64,000 bases of DNA from Legionella wadsworthii DSM 21896 = ATCC 33877 (GTDB lineage Bacteria; Pseudomonadota; Gammaproteobacteria; Legionellales; Legionellaceae). Of this stretch, positions 46,915 to 56,321 are shown one piece after another. Positions within the stretch are counted from its first letter, which is position 1. Each line of letters begins with the position of its first letter. The translations under genes were made by a program, and so were the position numbers. A model generated the notes under the pieces. It was not told where the DNA came from, searched no databases, and saw only the letters and a list, made by a program, of their open reading frames with translations. Where the stretch lies: assembly GCF_000701265.1 (NCBI RefSeq), contig NZ_JNIA01000024.1, positions 1 to 64,000 of the forward strand, read 5' to 3'.

Positions 46915-48191
46915 AAAAAATAATATTTTATTCACTCATTTTTCTCTATGCGCTTACAGCCAAAGCGAAGCCTATCGAACTAATATTATGGCATGGCATG
47001 GCAGGTCATCTCGGTAATGAAGTGAAATTACTCGCTTCTGAATTTAATCAAAGCCAAAGCGAATTTATCATTAAACCCATTTATAAGGGAAATTATGTAG
47101 AGACCTTAACAAGCTTTGCCGCGGCATTCAGGGCGCATCATCCACCGGATATGGTGCAAATTTTTGAAGTTGGAGCTGCCATAATGGAATCTCCAGAAGG
47201 AGTGGTTAAGCCCGTCGATGAACTCATGCAAGAACAAGGAATCACTTTACCTAAAGATGATTTTATTCAATCTGTGCGTGAATTTTATAGCAAAAACGGC
47301 CAGTTAATGGCTTTGCCATTTAATCTTTCAGTGCCTACTCTGTATTACAACCTTGATATTTTAAACAAAATCGGGTACTCCCAAGAGAATTTTCCACGGA
47401 CATGGTCTGAAATGGAAGTATTGGCGGAAAAATTAAAAAAAGGCGGTTATGATTGCACCTACACCACGGCTTATCCCGGCTGGGTTTTATTTGAATCTTT
47501 TTTGGCAATCCATGGATTACCGCTTACCCAAAATAATCCGCTGCGTACCGCTTATGCAACACCGCAATTACTTCATCATTTTAAACGGTTGAAAAGGTGG
47601 CATTCTCTGAAGTATCTCCGATATGCTGGCAGGGTGGATGATGCCACAATTCTGTTTACAAGTGGTGTTTGTCCTTTATTTAGTCAGTCCTCTGGCGCAT
47701 ATAATAGCTTGTCCGCTCTCGTTCCTTTCCGCATCGGTATTGCCAGTATGCCTTTAGATACAGAAGTCAGTGCGTTAAGACATGCGAATGTCGCTGGAGG
47801 GGCAGCATTATGGGCAGTAGCTGGGAAAAATCGTGATCACTATAAAGGGATTGCCCAATTCTTTGCATTTATAGCAAAACCGGAAACCCAAAAACGTTGG
47901 CACGAGCATACAGGTTATGTACCAATTGGGTTACAAGGTGTTTATGCAGATATATTGCGAAGCAGCCGCCATCCTGCTTTATACATGGCACGCAAAGATT
48001 TAGCAGGGGAAGTTCCCGAAAAATCCATCCAGCGTTTCGGCCCTCAAAATCAAATACGCGGGATTAATGATGAGATTTTGGAAGCCATGTTTGCTGGTTT
48101 TTTAAGCCCTGGTAAGGCTTTGGAGGAATCTGCAGTGCGAAGTGATCATGTGTTGCTGCGGTTTGTAAGAAACACTCTTGGTGAGAGATGA
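46911..48191 (+). CDS. ugpB: sn-glycerol-3-phosphate-type ABC transporter binding protein
   Basis: A 426-residue periplasmic binding protein (family 1, UgpB-like). A signal peptide is at residues 1-20 (IIFYSLIFLYALTAKA). Following motifs are LILWHGMAGHLGNEV, LMALPFNLSVPTLYYN, and FPRTWSEMEVLAEKLKK. It should bind glycerol 3-phosphate or glycerophosphodiesters. It is coupled by ATGA overlap to ugpQ. The membrane (UgpA/E) and ATPase (UgpC) genes are not in the window, so the transporter must be completed elsewhere or is reduced. Confidence 0.9.
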   Translation: MKKIIFYSLIFLYALTAKAKPIELILWHGMAGHLGNEVKLLASEFNQSQSEFIIKPIYKGNYVETLTSFAAAFRAHHPPDMVQIFEVGAAIMESPEGVVKPVDELMQEQGITLPKDDFIQSVREFYSKNGQLMALPFNLSVPTLYYNLDILNKIGYSQENFPRTWSEMEVLAEKLKKGGYDCTYTTAYPGWVLFESFLAIHGLPLTQNNPLRTAYATPQLLHHFKRLKRWHSLKYLRYAGRVDDATILFTSGVCPLFSQSSGAYNSLSALVPFRIGIASMPLDTEVSALRHANVAGGAALWAVAGKNRDHYKGIAQFFAFIAKPETQKRWHEHTGYVPIGLQGVYADILRSSRHPALYMARKDLAGEVPEKSIQRFGPQNQIRGINDEILEAMFAGFLSPGKALEESAVRSDHVLLRFVRNTLGER

Positions 48192-48260
48192 TAAGAGCCT
48201 ATGTATTTTAGCCATCGCATTGATGAGTGATCCTGGCTGGGCCACTAAATTCTTGTATAT

Positions 48261-48284
48261 AAAAAACCCTCCGCAGAGGAGGGT
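48261..48284 (-). terminator. Rho-independent terminator of the helicase-like gene
   Basis: ACCCTCC (48266-48272) and GGAGGGT (48278-48284) form a 7-bp GC-rich stem with loop GCAGA. On the minus strand the stem is followed by TTTTTT. It lies just past the stop of the helicase-like gene. Confidence 0.9.
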
Positions 48285-48306
48285 AATAATGAAGAACAAA
48301 TGATAT

Positions 48307-51273
48307 TTACAGGGTAAGATGTTTGTTGAGTTCTTCTATTTTTTGAACCAATAGTTCTTCTTGTTCCTTCATTTTATCCAATTTCAATGTTCCTTCTTGA
48401 ATGGCCTTTTGAAGCTCACTGATTGCTTCTTCCAACACATGCATTTCTTGTTCGACCTCATGGATTGTTTGTCTTACTTCCCTTGTTTCAGATTCGAGTT
48501 CCGCTCTTTTCAAAGTAGATCTGACCCATAACAAGTATAAAGACATATTTCGTGCATACTCTGTTGGAAGGGGGGCACCTTCTTTTCTTCCTGGTACAAT
48601 CTGTAATTCCTTTTCTAATTTGTTTATCTCTTTAAGAATAGGATCTTCTTTTTGAGTACGCGCCTCTTTCAGATAATCTAATTCGAACTCCTTTTTCCTG
48701 AAGGTACGTTCCTTATCCTTTAATAGCTCTTTGGATATCTCCAATTTTGCAGAAAGCTCCTCAATCTTCTTATGTAAAGGTAGGTATTGTTGGAACAGAC
48801 TAAATGATTGGAAACCTCTTATGACGCTTTGTAAAGCGACAATCGCTTCTCTTTCCTTTTGAGCTTGTTTCTCTCTATTCTCCATGACTGCTCTTGTTTT
48901 CGCTGCAGATTCTTTGGGATCAATGATTTCATCTACAGTAAGAATAAGTCCTTTGTTTTGATAACGTGAATCAATGTATTGTTGCGCACGCGCTTCCACA
49001 TCTTTATTTCTGACACAACGACCGGCAGCCTGAGGTCCTGAAAGAATTCCATTAATGACGTTGATATCTGATTCAATTACCGGTGAATTATTATTGATAA
49101 TTTGCACGTTTAAAATATCTCGAATACTCACACCTGTTGCAATTCTTTGATCCGCTACAATATGAGTTCTCAACCCTACTTCGATTTGAGCTAATTGTTC
49201 ATCCACTGTAGTTTGTGCCGTACTCATATCGATTGCACTGGCATAATTTTCCGTTGCTTTTAAGGTGCCTAGATGCACTGGAGTTGCGCCAGTGATAACT
49301 GTTGATATAGGTCGTGAATGATTAATTTCCATTAACAAAGCTTCTGCTCTATCCAATACTAATTTGGTAATAGCTTCCTTTTGAGCAGTAGGCAGGTTTG
49401 AAATAGGGCCTCGTAAATTGGTTAAAGCTTCTGATAAAGTAATTCTATTTTTATTCTCACAAGATTTAAGCTTGTTAGCTACTGGGGAAGGAATAGTATC
49501 TCCACGCTCGTATTTTTCGATATTCTCATCCCATTCTTTCAAATAAGCATTCAGTTTATGGGATCTATCCTTCTCAGCAATATCTGCAGGTTTTTCATTA
49601 AATACAAGTGCTAAAGCATAACTGTTGATTGTTCTTTGGATATCTTTTTGTTGTTCTCTATCAATATCTTGTTTTAAATTGACCACAGGTTTTGCGACGT
49701 GTTTTCTGAACTCTACTTCATCCACAGAGCCAAATTCCTGAGTCAATTTCAATCTTGCTTCGCATTCTGACTTTTGTCTAAGTTTTGCGACTTCATCTTG
49801 ATATTTTTCAATCGTCTCTCTGTCGCCATTTGCAATTTTTTGATACGCAGCAGCCAACTTTTCTCGGGTATCTTTATCATCAGAGAAACCCATGTTCCTT
49901 TGACAACGGATGCGATTTAATTCCAAGGCCTGATTAATTGCTTTTTGTTGTGCCACAGAATCTTCCAGACCTTCAGACAAGATGATCTTCTGCTTTAACT
50001 CTTTTGGATCGACATAACCCACCATACCTTTTTCCAGATAGTAATCATCAAAGTAGTGGATGATTGCTTGATCAACCAAGTCTTTTTCTTCCAAATAAGC
50101 TACTTCTGGCAGAATGGGTCGAATCGTCCCTAATTCGATAGCTGCGCCCAAACTCAAATCATCTAAAGGAGCACCTTGAAATAAATCATACAATTTTGAA
50201 GTGGGTGTCGCTGTTAATGCCAGGATTGTGTTGTGTTCTTGAAGTCCTTTCAAAATCAGTGCATCATTCTCGTCAAACGTATGGCGGTGGCTTTCATCAA
50301 TTAATACCATTGAATCTTTAATTTCACCGGCAATAATTTTGAACAATGGATGCTCAGCTTGTAAAACGATTTGATCATAAGGCTCAGTTCCTGCAATTAC
50401 TTTAGCAAAGTACTGTCTCATTTCTTCTTTATCGCTTTCTTCCAGCTCATTAAAATCCTCAACACCTGCTAATGCATCCACTTTACTTATCAAAGTGGTA
50501 AAGGTGAAAACCCGCGGAGGCGATACTTTGACTCCGTTCACAATGCCTTTACCCAGCATGTCTATTGTTTCTTCTGATTGTTGCTTTACTAAAGTTTCAT
50601 CAGGCACAATCATGACTGTACGCCCAGTGGCTTGGGCAATACCGGCCATAACAATACTTTTACCAGATCCAGTACCCATAACGGCAAGGCGCTGTTCTTT
50701 TTTATCTTTTAAGCTGTCATGAAATTTAGCTAAAATTTCATTTTGATAGGCACGCGGAATGAAAGATGACGTATCTATAGATAATCCTTTTTTGGTTACA
50801 GCTCGAACATCACCTTCTTTGTCATAAATTAATTTAACCGTGGCAGTACGATCATTATCGAAGAATAACTTACCTCTGCTTACTTCTGCAGTTAACTTAC
50901 TTGTGATATTCATCGTATAATTTTGTGTGGTAGAGACAGTACTGTCATTTCCTTCGAAGACTAAATCCACAGTATATACCGCACTACCAATAGTAATTGC
51001 AGCTTCAAGATGGGGTTTGCCGTCGAGACCGTTAAGAACCCACTTACCTCCCTCTTCAGGCTTTCCTGCTACTGCCAAAATTGCTTTGACCACATTACCA
51101 ATCTTAGGATTTTGTTTTAAATTTTCCTCATCAATTTTATCTTTTGCTGATCCGATGGTCACAACTGCCCCAGTATCAACAACTTCTTTTAATAAATATA
51201 CCGCTGCAACGGTATCCGTGTAATTTTTTAAATCTTCGATCTGCTGTCGAACGACTTCGTCTCTAGCGCCCAT
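48307..51273 (-). CDS. SF2 helicase-like protein with coiled-coil C-terminus, candidate effector
   Basis: A 988-residue protein. The N-terminal 170 residues are unassigned. An SF2 helicase/translocase core follows: PRAYQNEIL (Q-like motif, about 173-181), Walker A MGTGSGKS (199-206), Walker B LIDESHRH (DESH variant), motif III LALTATPT, and motif VI QAAGRCVRN (about 750). Residues from about 810 to 988 are heptad-like Glu/Lys/Leu-rich coiled coil. No methylase, nuclease or phage gene adjoins it, arguing against a restriction system. It is isolated and followed by a strong terminator. The mixture of enzyme core and coiled coil fits a Legionella effector, but this is inference. Confidence 0.65.
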   Translation of the reverse strand: MGARDEVVRQQIEDLKNYTDTVAAVYLLKEVVDTGAVVTIGSAKDKIDEENLKQNPKIGNVVKAILAVAGKPEEGGKWVLNGLDGKPHLEAAITIGSAVYTVDLVFEGNDSTVSTTQNYTMNITSKLTAEVSRGKLFFDNDRTATVKLIYDKEGDVRAVTKKGLSIDTSSFIPRAYQNEILAKFHDSLKDKKEQRLAVMGTGSGKSIVMAGIAQATGRTVMIVPDETLVKQQSEETIDMLGKGIVNGVKVSPPRVFTFTTLISKVDALAGVEDFNELEESDKEEMRQYFAKVIAGTEPYDQIVLQAEHPLFKIIAGEIKDSMVLIDESHRHTFDENDALILKGLQEHNTILALTATPTSKLYDLFQGAPLDDLSLGAAIELGTIRPILPEVAYLEEKDLVDQAIIHYFDDYYLEKGMVGYVDPKELKQKIILSEGLEDSVAQQKAINQALELNRIRCQRNMGFSDDKDTREKLAAAYQKIANGDRETIEKYQDEVAKLRQKSECEARLKLTQEFGSVDEVEFRKHVAKPVVNLKQDIDREQQKDIQRTINSYALALVFNEKPADIAEKDRSHKLNAYLKEWDENIEKYERGDTIPSPVANKLKSCENKNRITLSEALTNLRGPISNLPTAQKEAITKLVLDRAEALLMEINHSRPISTVITGATPVHLGTLKATENYASAIDMSTAQTTVDEQLAQIEVGLRTHIVADQRIATGVSIRDILNVQIINNNSPVIESDINVINGILSGPQAAGRCVRNKDVEARAQQYIDSRYQNKGLILTVDEIIDPKESAAKTRAVMENREKQAQKEREAIVALQSVIRGFQSFSLFQQYLPLHKKIEELSAKLEISKELLKDKERTFRKKEFELDYLKEARTQKEDPILKEINKLEKELQIVPGRKEGAPLPTEYARNMSLYLLWVRSTLKRAELESETREVRQTIHEVEQEMHVLEEAISELQKAIQEGTLKLDKMKEQEELLVQKIEELNKHLTL

Positions 51274-51617
51274 TCTTATGTATCCCCCGTGTATAATTAT
51301 TTGACATTGGATTTTAAGTTAGGTCATTGTGAGATTTGACTGAGTAGATAGGTCACAATTTACCTAATGTCAAAAATTATATAAAAGGAAGATTAAGTGA
51401 CTATTAAGTGATTTCATTGAAAATTTATTGATCATATAAAGAAAATGAACCGTACACTTAAGAAAGTAAAACCTTGTCCTTCCATGATCTACTATATTTA
51501 AAATATTCTTTATTTGTTATGATCTTGAGCTGGATGTTTCTATTTTGTTATACGTGAAATCATTAAATTGATGTGAGATGCATCAGTTAATATGACAAAA
51601 GGATGGTAGGGCAGCAA
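51274..51617. other. Divergent AT-rich region between the helicase-like gene and the tandem paralogues
   Basis: About 340 bp without a gene. It must contain both promoters. TATGAT near 51517 could be a -10 toward the plus strand. No clear PmrA or CpxR site was seen. Confidence 0.4.
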
Positions 51618-52673
51618 ATGACATATCTTAAATTCAATCAAATAATGGATAGAAAAGGAAAAATGATGACTCTATTATCCAAACTAGGTTTGGAGCCAGA
51701 TGAACGGATGAAAAAAACTCTGGAAGATAACCCTGAATACGTCCAGCGACTGGCCCGCTTATATCATTCATTAAAAAAAAATCATATTCCATTAGATGAT
51801 GAACTTCACGATCTTATTGATAGCCATATTACCGATGCCGGAATCCTTTTCCAGGTATTAGAGTTCATGAAAAAAGAAGGAATAGACGCAGCTCTTCTTC
51901 CTAAAAAAGTTTTATTTGACAGTGCAAAATTTGGGACATACCTAATACAAAGTTTGGAGCAGCTCAAAACCCATGGTTCACTTGATTTATCGCTTATCCT
52001 CTTGCTGATGAACCATTCAGAACATTCCATATTGCTTGCAAACTCAATTTTCAAATTGCAACAGCATGCCTACCCAACAAAAAATATCGTTGCAAAACTC
52101 AACACTATTTCTCCCAAAAATATAGACACATTCATCAGGTTAATTACTCTTCTTTTAGATGAAAATCTTTATTACTTTGATTGCCTTGATATCTTTGTAA
52201 GACAACAAGAATATCTCCAGGTTATTTACGAAGGATGTAAAAAACTCGCTTCACAAAATAAACTGGATTTGAATTTTTTATCAGTTGTAGAGACAAATCC
52301 AGGGAATGCCAATCTCTTGGCGAATCTTATTTTGCTATTAAACAATGCATCACTCATCGATTATCGGAAAAAACCAGATTTAATTACTGCAAGCAAATTA
52401 GGCATTGGAGCCTATCACTTCTTAAATAACCTCGCACAAGCAGGAATATTGAATCATGAAACTTTTAAAGCGGTTTGTCAGGATGATTCTGTTTTGACAA
52501 ATCCGGAAGTAATTGAATTGTTTTGTCATATCCCTTTATTTGAAGAGTTCCTTAAAGATGAATTGGTACAAATGCTTCAAATAATGCAACAACCCAGTCC
52601 ACAGAAACACTTAAATGAGTTTATTGAAATACTTAGTAACCATCAGGTCATAAAAGGCCCAGGAGCTCCCTAG
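51618..52673 (+). CDS. Helical protein of unknown function, tandem paralogue 1
   Basis: About 351 residues from ATG 51618; AGGG lies 6-7 bases upstream, whereas the ATG at 51603 has AAGG directly adjacent. No family recognised. It is all-helical in appearance and clearly homologous to the next gene: FIRLITLLLDENLYYFDCLDIFVR, YEGCKKL, and SKLGIGAYHFLNNLAQAGIL have direct counterparts. No signal peptide. It ends with GPGAP. A secreted effector is plausible by style and neighbourhood. Confidence 0.6.
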   Translation: MTYLKFNQIMDRKGKMMTLLSKLGLEPDERMKKTLEDNPEYVQRLARLYHSLKKNHIPLDDELHDLIDSHITDAGILFQVLEFMKKEGIDAALLPKKVLFDSAKFGTYLIQSLEQLKTHGSLDLSLILLLMNHSEHSILLANSIFKLQQHAYPTKNIVAKLNTISPKNIDTFIRLITLLLDENLYYFDCLDIFVRQQEYLQVIYEGCKKLASQNKLDLNFLSVVETNPGNANLLANLILLLNNASLIDYRKKPDLITASKLGIGAYHFLNNLAQAGILNHETFKAVCQDDSVLTNPEVIELFCHIPLFEEFLKDELVQMLQIMQQPSPQKHLNEFIEILSNHQVIKGPGAP

Positions 52674-52740
52674 CATAATTTGCTTAAATACATGCTTACA
52701 TGCTATATTTTGTTCCTTTACGAACAATTTAGGGACAACT

Positions 52741-53931
52741 ATGGGCGGATATCAGAAAGATAGTACCTCTTCAGACCTCAATCATTCAACCAGCACCAAT
52801 ATGATGTTTCAAACTCTCATTCCCAAGGTCGTTTCTGAAACACAGAGTCAAACTAATGCCACAGAGGTAAAAATTTCCTCTAAATTAATGGATAGATTAA
52901 ATAAATTAAATTTAGGAAACAACCCGCGGATGTTGCATCTCATTGCAAACTATCCGGAATATGGCAATCGTCTCATTTCCTTATTTAAAAGTCTTAAAGA
53001 TCTCAATAAGGTTCTAACTCCTGAAATAGAACATTTGATTCAACGGAATATTTGTCATTTGGGTGGGGTAATTAACTTATTGGGATTGTTGAGCGAGAAC
53101 AATATCAGCCCTGATTTCATTTCGGCTGAGTCCTTATTTAAAGCCGCAAAAGCAGATGAAACCGTAGCTCAAGCCGTACGGTCTTTACATGAAGAGGATT
53201 TACTGGATACTTCCAGTTTTAATTTAATGCTCGCATACCCTGAAGCATCACTTAAGATGTCACAATTTATTATTGATCTCCAAGATCGGGCATATAGCGG
53301 ACCAGAAAGTCCACAAATTTTTGTAGATAAACTCCGTGCCAGTATGGTTCAACCCCTGCAAATGAGTACAATCATGGACTTACTTGCATTTCTCTTAGAG
53401 AAAAACTTATATGGTTTCAATTTAGTAGATCTCTTTATAAGAAATGCCTCCAATATCGATCAAATTTATAAAGGCGCTAAAAAACTCATTTCAGCTCCAG
53501 ATTTTCTGATGCATTATTTTAAATTCTTAGAAAAATATCCTGAAAATGCGAATATTTTTGCCAAAAATATAATGTTGTTATCGTCTGTTTCGCTTTTAGA
53601 ATCCCGTTCAGCAACAGAAGATTTTATCAACGTCAGCAAATTGGGTTTGGGGGCTTACCATTTTTTAAATCATCTGCACAGTGCTGGGATGTTGGATGCT
53701 GAAAGTTACAAAATGGTACTTCAAAACAACGGAATTTTAGATCAAGAAGAGGTGATTGGATCTTTGAGTAGTCTTCCCTTAATGACCCGATTTAATAAAA
53801 CGGAATTAGAGCATATGTTGCATTTATTAAGTCGGTCGCTTTGTAAGTCCACTACAGACAATTTCCTCAATATTCTAGAAGCGCACCATTTTTCTTGCCC
53901 GCCCGCTCCATCGATTGGCACTTGTCTGTAA
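52741..53931 (+). CDS. Helical protein of unknown function, tandem paralogue 2
   Basis: A 396-residue paralogue of the preceding gene, 67 bp downstream. It has an extra N-terminal polar stretch of about 50 residues, rich in Ser/Thr/Gln. Matching segments include MDLLAFLLEKNLYGFNLVDLFIR, YKGAKKLI, EKYPENANIFAKNIMLLSS, and SKLGLGAYHFLNHLHSAGML. Its end (CPPAPSIGTCL) has two Cys. Function unknown. The two copies have diverged widely, so the duplication is old. Confidence 0.6.
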   Translation: MGGYQKDSTSSDLNHSTSTNMMFQTLIPKVVSETQSQTNATEVKISSKLMDRLNKLNLGNNPRMLHLIANYPEYGNRLISLFKSLKDLNKVLTPEIEHLIQRNICHLGGVINLLGLLSENNISPDFISAESLFKAAKADETVAQAVRSLHEEDLLDTSSFNLMLAYPEASLKMSQFIIDLQDRAYSGPESPQIFVDKLRASMVQPLQMSTIMDLLAFLLEKNLYGFNLVDLFIRNASNIDQIYKGAKKLISAPDFLMHYFKFLEKYPENANIFAKNIMLLSSVSLLESRSATEDFINVSKLGLGAYHFLNHLHSAGMLDAESYKMVLQNNGILDQEEVIGSLSSLPLMTRFNKTELEHMLHLLSRSLCKSTTDNFLNILEAHHFSCPPAPSIGTCL

Positions 53932-54036
53932 TCAGTGAGTTAGCAGGGAGGCTGCAGATTCACAATAGTTATAAATATTGATAACGAGTGCGCCTCTTTC
54001 ACGCCTGCAAACTGAAGTAGCCCCAATAACGAACTC

Positions 54037-54354
54037 TTAAGGGACGTGCGTCACCGTTACTGTATTAAGTTGCAGCATAACGGCTGCTTGTGTGGCTTCA
54101 TTTTGTTGTTGTGCTGCAGCAATAGAATCATTCATTTCATTAATGGCATATTCCTGTTGAACGATGGCTTCACTATCTATGGATGTATTTGCATCCACGG
54201 GGACATCGGGATAAGCTACTTGGGGCGGGTTATATCCCGCGGCGTAGGTGTAATGGATCGGTTGATAATTGGTACCGACAATAGAAGCAGTTGGAGCGCA
54301 TCCCGATAGAAGGAGTAAGCTACTCAAACCAATAGAGTAGGTTATCTTTATCAT
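54037..54354 (-). CDS. Small lipoprotein
   Basis: About 105 residues from ATG 54354 (ribosome site AAGGTGA); a GTG at 54363 is in frame upstream. The lipobox LLLSGC (lipid-modified C19) follows a signal sequence (SIGLSSLLLL). The mature chain is short, Gln/Ala-rich and partly disordered, with a helical region (YAINEMNDSIAAAQQQNEATQAA). Residue +2 is Ala, so outer-membrane sorting is expected. Function unknown. Confidence 0.75.
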   Translation of the reverse strand: MIKITYSIGLSSLLLLSGCAPTASIVGTNYQPIHYTYAAGYNPPQVAYPDVPVDANTSIDSEAIVQQEYAINEMNDSIAAAQQQNEATQAAVMLQLNTVTVTHVP

Positions 54355-54512
54355 AAAAATCACCTTAGGGAACTCTGGGAATTCGAGTATTCACCTTTTT
54401 ATATGGATTGTATAATTATAGAACAATTAGCCCAGAAAGTGATCGTATATGTAGCGAATGATCTGCGTCGAGGTGGCGACGCGAAATTAATGAATGCGTC
54501 ATGATAATTTGA

Positions 54513-56297
54513 TTAGAGGGATTCCAAAAAATGACTCCAATTCGGTTTTTGTCCTAAGCGATATTGATAAACAATGTAGAACGCCATGATATTTTTTAAG
54601 TAATTTCTGGTTTCTTGCCATGGGAGTGTTTCTATCCAGACATCAATTTCTTTTGGTGGGTGAGTTTTAAGCCAATATACTACTTGTTTTGGCCCAGCAT
54701 TATAAGCTGCGGCAATAAGTATGGGATGATTTCCAAATCTTTTTGCCAATTGTTTTAAATAAGCTACTCCAATGTTAATGTTCTTTTGTGACAAGAACAA
54801 TTGATTTTGATCCTGATAAGGAATTTTGTCTGCTTTTGAGACGACTCTCGCAGTATACGGCATGACTTGCATCAAACCTCGAGCACCGGCTGTAGAAGTT
54901 GCATCATCCCTGAATCCGCTTTCCTGACGGATAATGGCATAAATAAATTCTGGTGCAATAGCATATTTTTTTGCATAAAGGGAAATACTGTCTTGATACG
55001 CTAATGGAAATCTGAGCGACAGCTGGTTATTAAGCGTTTCATTATTGCTTAAGTAAACGGATTTTCCATGCCACTGTAACTTTCCATCAATCCAATAAAC
55101 CAAAGCGCTTGCCTCATCTTTGGGTAACTCGCTAATAAAATCATTAAGTAAACGAGATGCTTGTACTGTCTGTTTCGTTTTATAAAGGGTTTGAATTTGA
55201 TCGATGAATGTTTGGTAGGGTTTTAATACCTCCAGATTCGTCGTGGGTATTTCATTAGTAAAACTGGGTTTTTTATTAAGATGTAAGCTCGCAAGAAATC
55301 CATAGTATTGTCTATTTTTGGCCAAATTTTCATAGATTAACCGTGCTTCTTCTTTTTTTCCTTGCTCTTGCAGGGAACGGGCTAACCAATATTGCCAACA
55401 CGGTTCATCTTTATTCTTTGAATCATTGATTAATGTAGAAACTTGTACCCAATTTTTTCGTTTTAAAGCAAAACGTATTTGCCAATCCAATAATACATCA
55501 TTGTAATATTGTGGTTTTACCTGGTCGAACCATTGTAATGCATCTTCATGGTTCCGCATTGCTTTATACAAAGCTACATGCGCTAAAAATGCTTGTTGCT
55601 GAGCCTCATTAAGAATTTTTGAAGTTTTTCTTTCTTGCCACAATTTAATGGCTTTATTCATATTGATTGAAACCATCCGCTTAAGACCATATAAATAGAT
55701 ATCACTATTTAACCCACCAGGAATCAGTTTGCTGATGTTTTCCGGATTTTGGTAAACCGAATTTAAAGCGTTCACTTCATTGGCATGGGACGTTTTATAT
55801 TGCTTAAATAAATAACGTGCTAATTGAATGTTACGCCGCTCCAAAGCTAAAGCAATCCTTTGGGTAATTAAATTCTGATCAAAGTGTTCATCTTTCAAAA
55901 GCAAATCAAATAAACTATTACACGAGGGTGGTCTTGAATCACCACTTAACCAAATAGGCAATGATTCGTTTAATGCTTCTTGTTGCTTCCCCATATGATA
56001 GGTCGCAATTTCTTTATAACAAACCAGATTAAGATCTTTGGATGGCTGATAATATTGGTAAAAATAATTCCAATTTTTATTTTTGGCTAATTCATAGAGC
56101 CATTTTTCCCGTAATTTCGTGGATAAAGGAGCGGATCCACTAATAAATTCTATAAATGAGGGACTGGGATTTGCTGCAGGGAGATTTTGAGTAAAGTTTA
56201 AATAGGTATTGAATCGCTCCATATACTCTTGGCCAGAAAGCGCAAGACTGTTTTGAACGCTAATTACACTCAATAGAAATAATATAATTTTTTTCAT
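54513..56297 (-). CDS. slt: Soluble lytic murein transglycosylase
   Basis: A 594-residue periplasmic enzyme. A signal peptide (IILFLLSVISVQNSLA) precedes a long alpha-superhelical U/L domain. The C-terminal lysozyme-like domain has the catalytic Glu in AIIRQESGFRDDATSTAGARGLMQVMP and the later IGVAYLKQLAKRFGNHPILIAAAYNAG. It cuts peptidoglycan glycan strands to 1,6-anhydro products. It is a little shorter than E. coli Slt70 (645). It is probably cotranscribed with rpe, 24 bp upstream. Confidence 0.92.
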   Translation of the reverse strand: MKKIILFLLSVISVQNSLALSGQEYMERFNTYLNFTQNLPAANPSPSFIEFISGSAPLSTKLREKWLYELAKNKNWNYFYQYYQPSKDLNLVCYKEIATYHMGKQQEALNESLPIWLSGDSRPPSCNSLFDLLLKDEHFDQNLITQRIALALERRNIQLARYLFKQYKTSHANEVNALNSVYQNPENISKLIPGGLNSDIYLYGLKRMVSINMNKAIKLWQERKTSKILNEAQQQAFLAHVALYKAMRNHEDALQWFDQVKPQYYNDVLLDWQIRFALKRKNWVQVSTLINDSKNKDEPCWQYWLARSLQEQGKKEEARLIYENLAKNRQYYGFLASLHLNKKPSFTNEIPTTNLEVLKPYQTFIDQIQTLYKTKQTVQASRLLNDFISELPKDEASALVYWIDGKLQWHGKSVYLSNNETLNNQLSLRFPLAYQDSISLYAKKYAIAPEFIYAIIRQESGFRDDATSTAGARGLMQVMPYTARVVSKADKIPYQDQNQLFLSQKNINIGVAYLKQLAKRFGNHPILIAAAYNAGPKQVVYWLKTHPPKEIDVWIETLPWQETRNYLKNIMAFYIVYQYRLGQKPNWSHFLESL

Positions 56298-56321
56298 ATG
56301 TTTTTTTTAAAATGAAGTTCT

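Noticed and set aside
48307-51273. Type I or III restriction enzyme subunit
   Set aside because: The helicase motifs fit, but no methylase or specificity subunit is near and the coiled-coil tail replaces a nuclease domain.
54465-54482. GCGTCG/CGACGC hairpin after slt as a terminator
   Set aside because: The stem is only 6 bp and no T-run follows on the minus strand.
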